Below, piece by piece: positions 46,101-61,100 of a stretch of 64,000 nt of DNA. The stretch comes from Angiostrongylus vasorum (lineage: Eukaryota; Nematoda; Chromadorea; Rhabditida; Metastrongylidae). The position numbers and the translations under genes were made by a program. Under the pieces are notes generated by a model. That model did no database searches, was not told the DNA's origin, and saw nothing but the letters and a program-made list of their open reading frames with translations. The stretch is taken from positions 3,153,501 to 3,217,500 of the forward strand of contig JADANN010000462.1 of the NCBI GenBank assembly GCA_018806985.1, written 5' to 3'. The number at the start of each line of letters is the position of its first letter. Position 1 is the stretch's first letter.

Positions 46101-49100
46101 GTTTGCGAAACCCAAAATGCATTTGTCATGCAACAAATATCAGCAGTTGTCGAAAAATCAATGTTGTGGCAAACGTATTACGAATTTAAGGATAATTTGT
46201 CCATTCATTTCAATCCATAGTCTAGGAGAATTCATGTGGTTTCCTGAACCACTGTTAAGACGATCATATCACAGATTTAAAAGAGCTGTAGTCTAAAAAA
46301 TTCACATTTAAAACTGACTAAGCCAGATAACCTGTCTTCGCATGAAGTGCAGGTACTTCTCTCATTGATTTCGTTGTTTTACAACCACAAATCCAAAACC
46401 ACGAAACGAGTAGGGTAGAGCCGCCGGGTGGGGACACGTCAGATTCTCTTCCCATTGACATACTGGTGATTTGACATGATTTACCTAGGATCGCAAAGTT
46501 GCCGAGCTAATGAGTTTCCAAAACCTAGCATTTATTGACTCTCTTTTTGAACTACGGGTGTGCTTTTTTTGCGATTGAAATCTTTCCAGTCGGACAACGA
46601 TAAATGTCGCGACAATGATTTTTCTCATCTAAACGACCGACCAACTGATCAAAGACGATAGAGGATCCTTCAGTGGTTTATTCCTATCAATTGAAATGAA
46701 GTTTTCGCACGGTTTTGTCTACTTCTAAAGAGTATTTTATTACAATAGACGATGCATTTTTGTTGTACTTCGAAATACCACCTAACAGTACAAAAAGTCT
46801 TCGCCGTATAAAAGCAAGGAGGTCCCTCGTTTCTCATCTTAACGTAGTGGACCATGAGCTTTACCTACCGTACACGTGAACACATTCGACCTTTTCGTGA
46901 ACACTCAGTTTCGTAGTAAAAAGCTCAGTGCACCACACCTGATTTTCGGCTGTTACGTACATGCCTGTTTTTCCACAACAGACGACAATTCTCTTGATAA
47001 CTAGAGGATCTGAGCAGATGAGAACATTACGCAATTATGGAAGAGACTTTATCGATCCACGGGTATGCGTGATATGTATCCCTACTATTTACTATGTGTT
47101 ATTATAATCCACCAAACAAACGCATTATTGTCAGCATTTAGAAGTGCTTCCAACCTTATGCTATGCCTATTTCCGTATTTTTTATACCTTCACGTATGAT
47201 AATAATTCATTATACCAGTCACTGAACTCGTTCTAAGAACGGTTTTTAGAATTTAGAATTTTCGAAAAAGAATTCGCATATTTTGCGGCTCACTAGATAA
47301 AAAATGGTGTAAAAAGGGATAGAGCTCTCGGTGTTGTTCGTTGCTTGAATTATTCTCGATAGGGACTGTACGTTTAGTAATAAACTGTACTCAGAACAAG
47401 TGAAACCTCGAAGAAAATAACAAAAATCTATTAAAAGATACTGTTGAAATTTACAGTCAACATCTCACCAACTGCCCACGCTCCACGTGCCGCCATGACT
47501 GCAACCTTTTGGTCCTTATGCTGCACAGATCGAGCACGTTCGTTTAGCTCACCCCAACGCCCTAGTGCCTCTAGACATCGCATTTGGTGACCGATCATCT
47601 CGTCCGAAAGAGGTTCCGAATCGGCCTAGAAATGTCGAAAATTATCTTTAAAATACAACCACGATGAGTGTGACATAATTGCAAAACTTGGACCCCAAGC
47701 CAGATTTGGACCTGCGACTATCCTTTCTAGAGGCTCACATGTTACCCACTGCACCAAAGAAGCTCTTGCTTTTCCTTTCTCTCAGCCAGTTTTTGTATCC
47801 CTAACTGTGCTATAAGCAATCACACGTCAACGGGAAATACCTGGAGAGCACAAATCGGCACTGAACCCATTTAAGGTGAGGCTGTAGCTGAAATCACAAT
47901 ATTTAACTTTGTTACTTACAGTCTCCTCCCAACGGTTTAAGGGCTCATCGTGGCTGGGAGGTGTTCCAGGTTGTCGGGCTGCGATGTACAGCGTGATGTT
48001 CACCCCCTGACAAAGTGTCCCAAATTGAGGAGTCCGGCGTTTCCACTAGGAAGCCCATCTAAGAGTAAACCACTACCAGAACCCGTCGCCGTCCTGGTAT
48101 CAAACTAGTCGCATGGTGGCAAATCTCCCTCTGATCCAAAAGGGCAGCGAGTGCCTGTGGTGGTGACGACCTGGGACAAACTTTGGCCGGCCGACCTCGG
48201 AACTCCAGGGAACTACAATGGCTAGACAAGCAAAACTCAGAAAGAGTGGAGATCATGCTGGGGCCCACACAACCAGTGACGACGGACCATTCAAGTATCC
48301 AAGTGAGAATTTACTGTCTATTTTTTTTCACGGCAGTGTGTCACGTGAATATCTTTGAAATAATTCACTGACGTAACTATAAAGGTTGAGAAAGATTTAG
48401 AAAACAATGGTACTTCCATGACGCTGAAAGAACTTGAAAAACCTGACAATTATAGGTGTACAAATGTATAAACACAAATGGAAAATAACCTTCATTACCT
48501 ACCATGTATGCCTCAAGAGCCTTTTCCCACTCGTTTAGTTTCTCATACCATCGTCCGAGCATCTCAATTGAAGATATTGGAAGAACAACATTTTACGCTT
48601 TCGTTTTAAAATTGAACAACAGAAAACAAATGTTTAGCGAACAAAACTGGACTAACAGGAATGACCATTTCATGCTGCTCAGCATACCGTACAACACCTG
48701 CTGCCTCTTCCTGTACATTCAGTTTGTTTGCATATCTGCGAAAAATGATTTAACATCTATAGGAAGAGACATTAATACATGGAAAACTCTTGCTCACGTG
48801 ATAAGAGCTTGACAGTCCTCCGTAGTTAAACCGTCCCCACCTCTGTTGAGATGTTTGTGAATTTGGAGCTCTTTGTAACGCAATGCTTTGGCATATGCTT
48901 TTGTTTCCTCGGCACTTTTACCTAATCTGTCATACGCGATCGGTAAAGGACCCTGGAGAAGTCCATTTAATACAAGAAAAATTAATTTATCATAAGAATG
49001 CATAGACGCGTGGCAGTGTTTTATTCATTTACGATCAATTTCCAAGATAATAAGTCATCATTTAGCAGTGAAATGCGAAGCTAAACTTCCCAACTTAGTT

Positions 49101-52100
49101 TTAAAAAAACACTGTATTAGGAAAGAAAACACATACTCTCTCAGAATGGTCCATGAACTCAGCAAGGTTCAGGATCGTCTGTATAACATCTGGATGGTTG
49201 CTTGTTTCCAAAGCCTGCACGAGGAACACAAAGGATAAAACTACGAATGTCCAGAAAAATAAAACAAGCCTACAGTCAATAAGGATACAGTAAGTTTGTC
49301 CTGCAATTCTTCAGTTAGTTCCGTCCATACTGACATGAACGCGGCATTGAAAAGATCCCTAAACAAAGGCATGAGAAACCATGATTTTCGCTATGTTAAA
49401 TAACATACGACGCACGACACTCAATTTTGGGTAGCTGTAATGCGATTTCATCACTTGCGGATCTGGGAGAACTGCTCCGCCGCCCATAATAAGCGATAGT
49501 GGTTGTTCGGCAGCAAAAAAGAAAGATCCTCTCGATGTTGATCAATACCTAATGGATGCACCATGCATTTGACTTCATTAAGTATCGCTGGAGGTGATTA
49601 AATGCATATCTGGCCTTTACAATAACTCACAATAGCATACTGATGCATCGAGCCAGCCTGTTATCCTCCCAGACAAGCTGGTACCAATCTGCCGACACCG
49701 GAGGGATGGAGGGCTTGGCGGGCCAAAGGCGCGGGTTCGACCCCATGTGGTATGTGTGTTGTAGGGCGCCTCCGATCATTGCGCCACAATCCCCTATTGT
49801 TCGGCAATAGGTGGTAACTCTTTTTCTGGTAAGTAGAGAGGCTGAAGAGTTGTGAAAATGACTTCTGTGTCACTATTTACTAAATGTTACTCTTTATCTT
49901 TCATCTTGCCACATGCCTCTTATACTGAACAAGTATTTCTCCTAGTAGTGTTTACTTCTAACACGTAATTTGTGTCAAATCCCCTGAAGCAAGATCTACG
50001 TGCTTGCCTTAGATCCCTCGTTATATCGTTTGGAAATGGAACAACAGCCAACTACCAACCAAAAATGAATTTCATATGCCTCACATCATGCACAATATTG
50101 ATTTTTCCACAGTTTCCCCATGACATTATAGTTTCCATAGAGTGGTTCAACGCGAAAAAAAGAGAGATTTTTTCAACTACCTATGACCGATAACTGAGAG
50201 CTGTGACCGCCAAGAATTGATACTGACCACAGAAATACGTCCTCTGAAGAGACAACTGTTAACGAGATGGGAAGATTCAGCGGTCCTGCCTTAAGATAGG
50301 GATTACTAGATTGTCATTGTTTGAAGAATACTGGAGTTCTAATAGTCCTCCCTGCATGCTACCCTATTCTATGCTACGTTATGACAACAGACAGATTTTA
50401 AAGCCTGTCGCCATAGCTCCATGTTGTCGACACTGCAGTGTTGAATGACAGGAGAGATTGTACGAGATCACTGAGTATATAAATAGGAGTGGGAGCTACA
50501 TAGGGCTTGGGAAATAAGTCCCGTATTGGCGAATTCTCCATGCTGTTTAGGGGTATCGTTTCTTTCCACGAGTATACCCCACATGACGGTTTCAGAGTGA
50601 GTATAATGTTCACAACACCAGTAGAAGGTTGCGATATTAAGACTTGATAAAGGTGTCTAGAGATAAACTGTGTTCAAGCACATTGATGTTTATCAGTATT
50701 CTGTGTTCTGTGAAATTTCTGTATTCTGTGAACACAGAGCCATTCAAAAAATCTCTTCAATGATTTACCATTTTTCACAGTAAAAAACTCCTTAGCTGCC
50801 GAATTAATGTTCAAATGAAGTAAAGCAGAAATTTCGGCACCCTCTCCACAGGCCGTCAACAAAAACAGTTTCACGCCGTTTAAACCAACTCGTTTGTAAA
50901 AGTTTCCTCTGCTTGTTATTAAGTGCACACGACAGCTTTTGAAGAGTCACACCGGGCAAACTTTTCTGCTGAATAAGCTGTCGATTGAAAGCCACTTGCA
51001 GCAATGAAGCTCTAGTCGACGAAAAAAAACGCTGACAATAGGAAGCATTTAGGGCGATGAACTTCGTGCACTTGCATCTCTCGCCTCCAAAAAGGTATGC
51101 TCTGTACATAGTGCATCCCGCACGTTATTTGTTCGAGGCACAAAGTCAACAAAGAAAACGAACTTTGCGAGATGCTGATGCTGATCACTCAATGACGCAG
51201 CGGCTCGGATTGCAGCAGAGCTTCCTGACTGGAAAGTTTGAAATAATGGGAAAACGCTATATCCTACAACCTCGGCAAACTATTTTAAAAATCACAGCAA
51301 CGAAAAAAAACCAAATCTAAGCAAATTTTTAAAAAGTTTAAAGTGAACAAAGTGAAAAAGTGAACAGTTTCAATTTAAGGATTACCTTAATGAAGGCTAC
51401 ACGGAGTTTCATCAGCCACTGAGTCCACTCCTCCTTTGAAACTAAAGAATCCACAGCCCATGCTCGTACCACAGCCTGAACTTGATTATACATACTACTG
51501 TGCACAATAAATACTACGCCAGATTATACGCACTACTTGGCATAATAATTACTAAGTCACATGAATCGATGCCACAGTGTAAGAAACTTAATTCCAAAGC
51601 AGAAAACCACCCTTTATCACAACAACCGTCAACATCCTGTAGTGAATCGTGATGGTCCAGATGAATCCAAGACGAAAGATCGTCCAATCACGGCTACCTC
51701 GGCATTCAATGGAGAAACATTTAGCCTAGTTTTCGCAGCAGTTAGGCAACGGTTAGAAGATCGATGCCTAGGACAAATCCCTAACGATGGAAAATATCCT
51801 AGTCTTCCAAGAGTTGACGATCTTCATTTAAATGCTCAACTTGCAGCACAAGTAGCGTCATACATGCAAATGGAACGGCTTCTACTCGGCTATAGATGGA
51901 GGCCTGCCAGGATAGCAATTAGCCACTGGGGCAAAACTTCGCTGACAGCGAGAAAACATTTGACAGTGTGGTAACGATCTAAAACATTCATTAAAAAAAA
52001 GAAAACCACAAGTGGCAACAGAAACAACACGCGAGATATTCGAGGCCATTGTGGACGATGAATGTCCTGCGATCTGCACAGTAGATGTGATAGCTGGTCA

Positions 52101-55100
52101 GGCAAATAATCAATAATAACAAATAATAATTATTCTACGACGAGGGTGCACCCTTTCACTTCGTGGTTCTAGCTCTAATGGTCGACATATTATTTATGCC
52201 GTTGGTGAAGAACCGTAGAGCATCCAGCCCGAATCGGATTAGACACGAACATTTGAACAATATACCAACTGTTCTCCGACACCGGATCAGATTTTCATCT
52301 GTCAAAAAGTTAACAAAGAATGGAAGATCTGAAGGGTAACGGTAAGGAGTTGTTACTTAAAGCATCAACAGGACTGAAAGAACACTAGACGAAGGACAGC
52401 CATGGGAGTAAACGGGCTTCGAGAATGGTTCACAACGACAGATCACATTCATATGATAATTTAACCAAATTTCGAGTCAGTTAAGATATAAGCAGTCACG
52501 AAAATTGTAGACGATCGGTTACTTCCTCTCCAGCACAGGAATCGGGATTATACAGTTCTACAATAACATTACCATCTGCGTAAAGAACAGCTTTGAGAAA
52601 GAGAATTAACTTCATCAAAATTCTTTGCCGCTACTTTTGAGAGGAGTCGCGTAGTGCGGTGGTCATAGGTGCCCTGCAATACAAACAGGGTCCTTGGTTG
52701 GATGTCACACCTCGACCATCGACTGATACCAAATTTACACGGGAAGAATAAAACCACTGACTTGGTACATCGGAAGGACCCTGGAATCATAGACTGTATA
52801 GGCAAAACATGCATACAATACCCTCTCTGATGCTTAACGCAGCCAAACGCATGGTGCATTGACGCCATAGGTTTCAACTTTCATCCCTTTACCCTCGACA
52901 ACATCCAAAAAATGGAATTAGTTAACAGATAAGTTCAACGTTGACTGAAAACCACAGTACCTGCGCTTTGCTAGCAAACTCATTCACGCTTAACGGAACG
53001 AATATATTTAAAGGCTCCAGCTATGTGTTTGTCGTCGAAGAGGCAAAATGATTGCTTTAGAGTTGAACAAGAGAAAACCAGCGGCGTATATCTTCGAAGA
53101 CTGGACGACAGGTAATCAGATTACTGAACACTAGCGAACGCACACTAGCGAACGCGCTATCGAGAGAATGATGTTAGGATGTACTACAACATCAAAATGA
53201 GGGATGCTTCTACTTATGCTTACGACGAAGGACCAGAGACCAACACTACACACGCCAAGATTTCGGTTGCTGGAACACAGACGCTCCCAGGATCGAAAGT
53301 CAAGCATACATCAAGAAGACCACCGACTAGATAATCACATTTATACATGAAAAACCTCGAAATAGCATTGGGCGATTTAGTACAGAACGACGACGAATGG
53401 ACGACGACGAGAACTTCGTTGGCACCCCCATCGAGCTAATCGATGAGCGGCTGATGAGACAAGATATGATTTGGAGTTAAGGGGAAAGCCAAAATTGTTA
53501 CCCTAAGAATTTAACAATTACGCTATGTTCGAAGGAACTACATTTACGAAAACGAAAAAGTATACCAAAAAATACTTAGACGCCATAAAGCAAAGTGTCT
53601 GCTCGCTTAAAGATAATCGCGTCGCCAGTGCAAATACGTTAGGGTATATATTTTATAAAATTGAGTGCTCACATCTATATTAAGCCTCTGCTTATTAACC
53701 GTCCAGCTGAGTATCTGATCCATATTCTTCGCAGCCGATGGTGTAAACGTGTGGGGAGCACTGATCTTTTCTGGTGGCACTGCACCAGTTCCACGTCTTC
53801 TACCTGGCCGTTCTACCGGATGCAACATTGCTTGCTGAGCTGTTTCTAGAAAATTTCGACGATTTTTCCAAATCACAAGTTATGAGCATTTTCACTAAAA
53901 TTCATTCCGGACATTTTATATATCTATACGAAAAAGAAGTTTTGTTTCCACATTGAAAAGTGTATTGGCTGTCGAAAACTACATGTAGACATTTGTTCAA
54001 CATCTAGAATAACGTAAATGGAGGAATAGAAACGTTAACCAAATCCCTGCTCTTATTTGCCGATCTAATTCCCATGCCTCCCAACGCTTTACCACGTTTA
54101 CCGCCTCGTCTTGGCTGGGTGTTACTGGGTGTCGGGCTGCGATGTACAGCGGGTGGATTCATTCCCCTGGAGGGGGTCTCTTAGGCTGAGGAGTACGGCG
54201 TTTCCATCAGGAAGCGCAGCTAAGAGTAAACCAATCAACCACCTTGCTTCGTCACCGTCCTGGTATCAAGATAGTCGCGTGGTGGCAAATCTCCTCATCC
54301 ACAAGGGCTGCGACTGTCTGTGGTGGTGACGACCTGAGGCAGATTTTGGCCAGGCTGATCTCGGCACTCCAGTGAACCACAATGCATAAACCAGGAAAAA
54401 CTCCGAAAAATTAAACATTATGCTGGGGCCCACACAACCAGTAAGGACGGGTTATTCAGGTATCCAAGTGAGTACTCCCATGAACTTACTCAAACACTTC
54501 GTTGTGCGTTTGTTCTTAGATGTATTTACATATATAAAGGACATACTAATGTATTTCTCGTAAGCTTCTCCAGAGTTCAGGTTGTACTTCCGGAGGTTGG
54601 CATCGACACTGCGACGAAACACTTCAAAATGCTTCCACATCTAAAACATATTCCTTCATTTTCTAACAGCATACCATCCATGGATAAATCACTGCATGTA
54701 GTTATAAGTAAAAATGAAACTAGAAATCCCAAAACTAGTGGAACAGGTGAATTGTGGTAAACTGGTGAACGAATATCAGCTTTTTCTTCAGTATGTCGCG
54801 AAACACACCAACATTCCAATTTCAGTCATTCTACTGGGTATTTGTAAATAAAAGGTAACGAATATTATGTGACTATATAAACTATTCAAACATAGAGAAC
54901 GAAGGTCTCTCAACGAGGATTTCCGAAAAGCCGAGCACTTATGAAGAAGACTAGCTATCACTCCAAAGGTAAACGTCACTCTTCTGAAACTTTTGCTTGA
55001 AATTTGCCCAGAATTAAAACTAGATGACTCAAATGGGGAAAAAACAGATCTAAATGCAAGTGTGGCAACCATAAACATCTACACACTGGGGTAGAAAAGC

Positions 55101-58100
55101 GTGTCTTCCTGGACGAGATCCCGTCTGTTCAGTCGCTTTGGTGCTCCGCATAGAAGTCTCAACGACAAAAGAGAAAAAAGAAATTTACGGGCCGCACTAA
55201 TCACAATCCTATCATTTAGAATAAGAACATTCGCATCTTGCTGGCTAAAACTCCGGCAGTTTTATTCCAATAAATACCGCTCCGTATTAACCGAGACATG
55301 TCTCAATTCTAACTTATTATTAACTGCCTACTCTTTTAATGGCAGGGTATATTTCGAGATATGTCTGTTTGCCGTTAAAGTGCTAAACCGTTTTCACCAC
55401 AGAACGCCATGAAATGAATGCATATCTTCTGAATGTGTGAAAACAGTGAAATAATGGACCTGATTCACAATTTCAACCAGCAGTTCCAGCAATTGCGGCT
55501 GAAGTGATATGACGGAAATACTGCGTTGCCAAGTCTGCATAAGACGTGGAGCATAGTCAGAAAGATCATCGCTACGAGTTAAGTGAAGGACAGTGTCTAA
55601 AAATCACTTTTTAGAAGAACTTCAGGATATAACTTTAATGATGCTGAGATATTTGCAAAACTCCGGACCGCAGATGTCTACGGTGGGGAACGAACGCGCT
55701 ATTGTCCTTTCCGAGGAGTAGCGCGCTCACCACCACACCATGCGGGTCCTTCGTTTCGCCTGTCTCTCAGCTAGTTCTATTGATCTTTTGCCATCAGCAA
55801 TAATCCGTCAGCGGGATTGATCTGGGGAGCCCAAATCGGCAACGAAACCAGTTAAGCTGAGGCTGCAGTTATAATCACAATTTTTAACTTATTATTTACT
55901 GCCTATTCTTTTTAACGGCAGTGTATGTATTGCGAAATATAACTTTAATGATGCTGAGATATTTGCAAAACTCCGGACCGCAGGTGTCTACGGTGGGGAA
56001 CAAACGCGCTATTGTCCTTTCCGGGGAGTAGCGCGCTCACCACCACACCATGCGGATCTTCAGATGCGACACATGGTCAAATAGATATCTTAGCCTACTA
56101 ACTAATCACCGACTGCTAACCTAAAGCTGATTGCCTTACAGCAATTGGTACAACAGAGTCATCCAGTATCATAAGTACCGGCGGTAGGACCAGATGGAGA
56201 TGTGGAGTGAGACATCCGGATAGCGATCGTACACATGACAACACCTGCGCAGTGAGTTTCCTTTCGTCACTTTTGTCAGTCTGTACAACTCGCAACAGAT
56301 ACGGTATAAGTTCTGCAATGTGTGGAGCAAATTCTTTACCCAGCGCTGTGCCTATTTGTTCCAATACACTAACTACTGTTACTTTCACACTATGGTCCTC
56401 ACTCCACGCATCCGCAATGAGGCTGAAAATTGCCTTCATATACGGTTTTGCATGTACTTTAATGATCGCAACTAAACTGGCTAACTGCCGAAGGAAAAAC
56501 TCGCGATGCGACGGCCGGCCGCGACATGCTCGTGTCACTTCGATTAGGCGAGGTACAACCTGCTGAACATACTGAGGAAATGAGTCTCCAAGACTACGAA
56601 AAATGGTCAATAAAGCCTGAGATATCTCCTTGTAATACTGCGTAAATGCCTCGTCTTGGACCATAACCATTAGATTCGCAATTGTGATTGCTGGATAGAA
56701 CTCTTCCAAAGTGTACTTCTCGTAATTGTACCACTGGATAATGTCCTGACGTGGATCAGCAGCATCTCTGGCCATTGGAAGCGATAATGCAGTACTTATT
56801 GATGTAGCTGACTGCACCGCACCAGTGAAAACCTTATGTGTGTACGGATCGAGAGCACCAAGAATCCCAAGCGTCCTGATCGCTTGACGCCGCATCCTCG
56901 AAGACATTTCGGTTTTCAGCAGTCTAAGTAAGTCATCCAGTAAATTCGGATAATCCTTGTACGGATCAACAACATAGGCGGTGGAACGGGCGATGCGACC
57001 AATAGCTCGTAAAGAAGCTTCGCGTCGCTGTAAACTACTTGAGTCATTAATAAGTTGTGTGAGTTTCTGGAACAAAGGGTCAATATTACGCACTATTTCC
57101 GCACCGCCAACAACGCAAAGTTCCGAAATAGCATGAAGCACGTGCACAGTAACATCGACATGCTTCATTTCGTTTCTCAGTTTCGGAAGAAGAGCTTGTA
57201 GAAGAGGTCCAAGATACGGGCGCATGAATTTTGGACTCTGCCGAGCTAGCTGGGTCAGCAGTCGGGCACTATGTTGTTCCAGTCTATAAGTTATATGGAA
57301 GTGCTAAGGAGACAAAAGCGAGGAAAATTTAAAGAACTGAAGCCAGTAACCTACATTTGTGTCCAAATGAACAATTAAACAGACCGCTTTTGCATGTGGA
57401 AAAATTACAGACATGTTAAAGTATTAAAAATTGACTTTGCTTGTCCACTGTTTGTCAGCTGGCTAAGAGTTTCCAACAATACTCGTCTCATTCTAGGTAG
57501 AACCAGAGCGGGATTCAGCTCTGACAAGCGACCAAGAAGGCAAACAGCTGCCTAAAGCAAGATTACAACCGAGGTGTTTTATTCCATATATCTGTGCTTC
57601 TTCTAAGAAAACCAATTCGAATACTTCTTGAATTTCCAGCTTTTCATCGTGCAGACTCATGAACTGCAATTGAAGCATTTCAGGTTGTGCAAGGTGGGAT
57701 AGAAAAGCACGATCAGCTTCACAGAAACATTGGAGGACACAAAGGCGTACTTCCAAGTCTAAAATAGCAGAATACGAAACATTCTAACATTGGCGTTTTC
57801 TTCTGATGTACCAGGAAGCTATGAAAACAGTAGAGCGCGCAGAAAAAAAAACCTAAAGAAGAAAGGGAAGGTTGAACACTTACGAGGATCAACAACTCCT
57901 GCACTGACTAAGCTCCGAAGAACACCATGAATTAGGGCCAGAACCCACTGGCGATGCTCCCTATGGACCTTTTCATATACCTAAAATAATCTAAGTTAAC
58001 GAACTGAACGGTTTATTAGTCTCAGAATGTGGAAGGATAACGAGACATAAATTCCCGTTCACAACGTCAGTGCATTTGCTTACGATTGGAAGTTCCGCAC

Positions 58101-61100
58101 AACCTAGAAATTTCTCAGAAATCCCCTCGACAAATTAGTGAAGTAAATGGAAGACTTTACAAAGATAGCAAAATGTAAAACCACACCTTCACGAATGGTT
58201 TCGATATAGCTGCGCAACATCTCACCGCGGCCAGTCGCACGGTAACAGAATCACATAACAGATACCCCTTAATTCATCTTTATAGTTAACTTTCCAAACG
58301 AGACCATCATCAAAACAGACTTGTAGTTACTTACGTCAGAAATATATTGCATAAACATCTCGAGATAATGTCGTTGGAATTCGAATTCACCTAATGTGTC
58401 CAGTGCCAACACCGTGAGAGGAATATTGGAAACCTACATAAAAAACATACATATGTATAACATTCATCCACATTTGTAAATATATATACATATATATATA
58501 TATCCGTGTAAAGGATAAAGGGATAAAGCCCTCAGCGTTGATCAAGATCAAACCCTGAAGGAGGCGCCATGCATTCGACTCCGTTAAGCACCCTTTGGAG
58601 GTGATTGAATGCATAACTGGCCTTTACAATGACTCGCGGTGGCCTACCGATGTATCGAACCAATGCTGCTATAATCTCAGGCAAGTCTGGTACAAATCTG
58701 CCGAACCCGGAGGGATGGGATGGAGGGCTTGGTTGGCCAGGGTCACGGGAATCGATGTGCACTGGAATGCGCCTTCGACAACTGCGCCACACGAGCCCGT
58801 ATATACGTATATATGCAGGTACACATGCATGTATGGAAAATAAAATTGTTGATTAAAATATGTGCCAAAACTAATTACAAATTTCCTTAAACATATTAGT
58901 ATTTCAATGTAGTTAGGATTGTCACGTCGCATTGAGGTGCATTAGTACAACACTAAGGTCAACAAAATTGAGATGGAGTTCGAAATTTTAAAATGTAAAA
59001 GCCAATTAAGCGAAAATCAACGAAAGGAATCGCTGTCATCTTGCTAGAAACGTAGTCGCAAAGTGAAAAATGCCCCTGCAATCCACAAAGATCGGCGACT
59101 GCCTCTGGTAAGTAGTTGCGAGCATTCATGCATGAGTTCTTCCAAATTCCAGGAATGAAATCCTTTCGAAGAAGTAACATAAGAAAACGTGATCGAAGCC
59201 AAGTCATGAGAGCTGGGTGCTATACAATTAGAAGAGATAAACACAGAATAATAGTATGTACTGGTATATTAATACCAATATTTCATCTACACTACAAGAA
59301 TCACGTTTCCGTTCACACAGAGACGCTCATTCACACGAGTGCATGAGTGTCGGCATGTACACAGAATGTACCTTGCACATCGGTACAGCAAAATTCAACG
59401 ATTGCATAACCGGAAGGCATGAAGAAAGTGACTCTAGATCTCCTCAAATAAACAAACGCCATGTCTAATCCAGTCCGAATAATCAAATCACTTATGAGTT
59501 CCTTTTCCGGCCGTCGCTACGCTATCTACTATCGGATTTCTGTGCCGTTTCGGCTGCTATTTGAAGAGTTCACCTTCTGTCGTTGAACTTTTTATCAATT
59601 ACCTTAATCAGTAGGAGCTCTCCATTTATGGATCTTAAGGAGACTTTTCCAGACAAGTCTGACACGAATTTGCCAATTTCGGAGGGATAAGAAGCTCAGC
59701 TAATGTGGGCCGGGGTCCAGCAAGGTAACATTGTGTGTATGGCACAGCATCTCTAAGCACCACGCATTCTGTAGAGATGATATCTTACTACTATTACTAT
59801 TATTGTTGTTGCTGTTATTGTTTAATTATGCGACCGAATATTACATGTATCACACTGTGCGGATCCCAGCACTTCCTGCATTCGATTCGTTTCCTCGAAC
59901 CCACAAGTCACGAACCTCAAGAAATAAACATTGATGGCAATCAAACAGAAGGGAAAATAGTAGCTGGACGAGAAGAAAACTGAAGTGGATCGCAACGGAA
60001 TCAAAAAGGCATCAAGGAAGACTTCCATAAGGATAGGTCGAAGCGTTCGCAGAAGGATTAGGCTACCTATCTTCATGTCCGAAATCAACTTTGGGATATC
60101 CAAGCTTCAGCCATACACGCATACCAATGTGTTCATTCTCATAGATGACGATTGCAAGACATCGAAACGCGTAGAAGCCCTTGGATTCATAATATGTAAA
60201 GAAAGTTGTCTAGCTAAGTACTTCTACTTCCCACCTGAAGTGTATGAGTCGGCAAAACTGGCTTCTTCGGCGGATCCAATTTGCTGGGTAAAACGCAGCC
60301 TAAACGTGGCTTTTCAACACAGCCTTGACCACAGTGATACATAACGTTAGATACCGGTTAAAATCATATACAATTCCTTCATGAGCCCATCTTGGACATC
60401 CATTTGTAGTTGATTAATGTGTCGCACCACTTCATGCATAACACAAGTAAGGCCTGAAGATAGGAACTATTACCAGATCAATAGAGAAAGTTTCATTTCT
60501 TCAGAAAAAGATCACTGTGGTGAAGAACCAGCAAAAAGCGAAAAAAATGGATGATTCGTCTTGGAAGATATGTAATAAGGTGATTGCAAAAATTCCCTTA
60601 ACAATACGTTTCAAATCTAATTTATTACAAAAAACTTGAGCCTAGGTCGAATGGAAAAAATCCCAAACAAACCTTTGGATAAACCTGTTTTAAAAAGTAA
60701 AGATAGAAGCTGCTTTATCTCATTCATCACCGATTCCTTATATGCTTTTACAAAAAGTGTCAAGAAAATAAACACGGACTGTTCTGGAGCTCGTTTTCTG
60801 AAAGAAAAAAAAGTTCGCTGATTTTGAAACAGACCAAAAAACACAAGACATGCCAAGATCAGAAATTCAGAGCTACTGAAATTAACATTTTACTGGAACA
60901 ACATACTTGGAAATAGCTGTATTGAGCATGTCCATTACGACCATCATCATTTGGGGAACATTGCCTCTATACCGTTCAGGATTCTGCAGCATCAAAAGAC
61001 CAAGCGTCACAAGTGCAGTACTATTCTTTTGAACTCTGAATATAGAACACCAATCTTTACGTAAAAAAATACATCGCTATTCAGCTAGCGTTCCTTCAAA

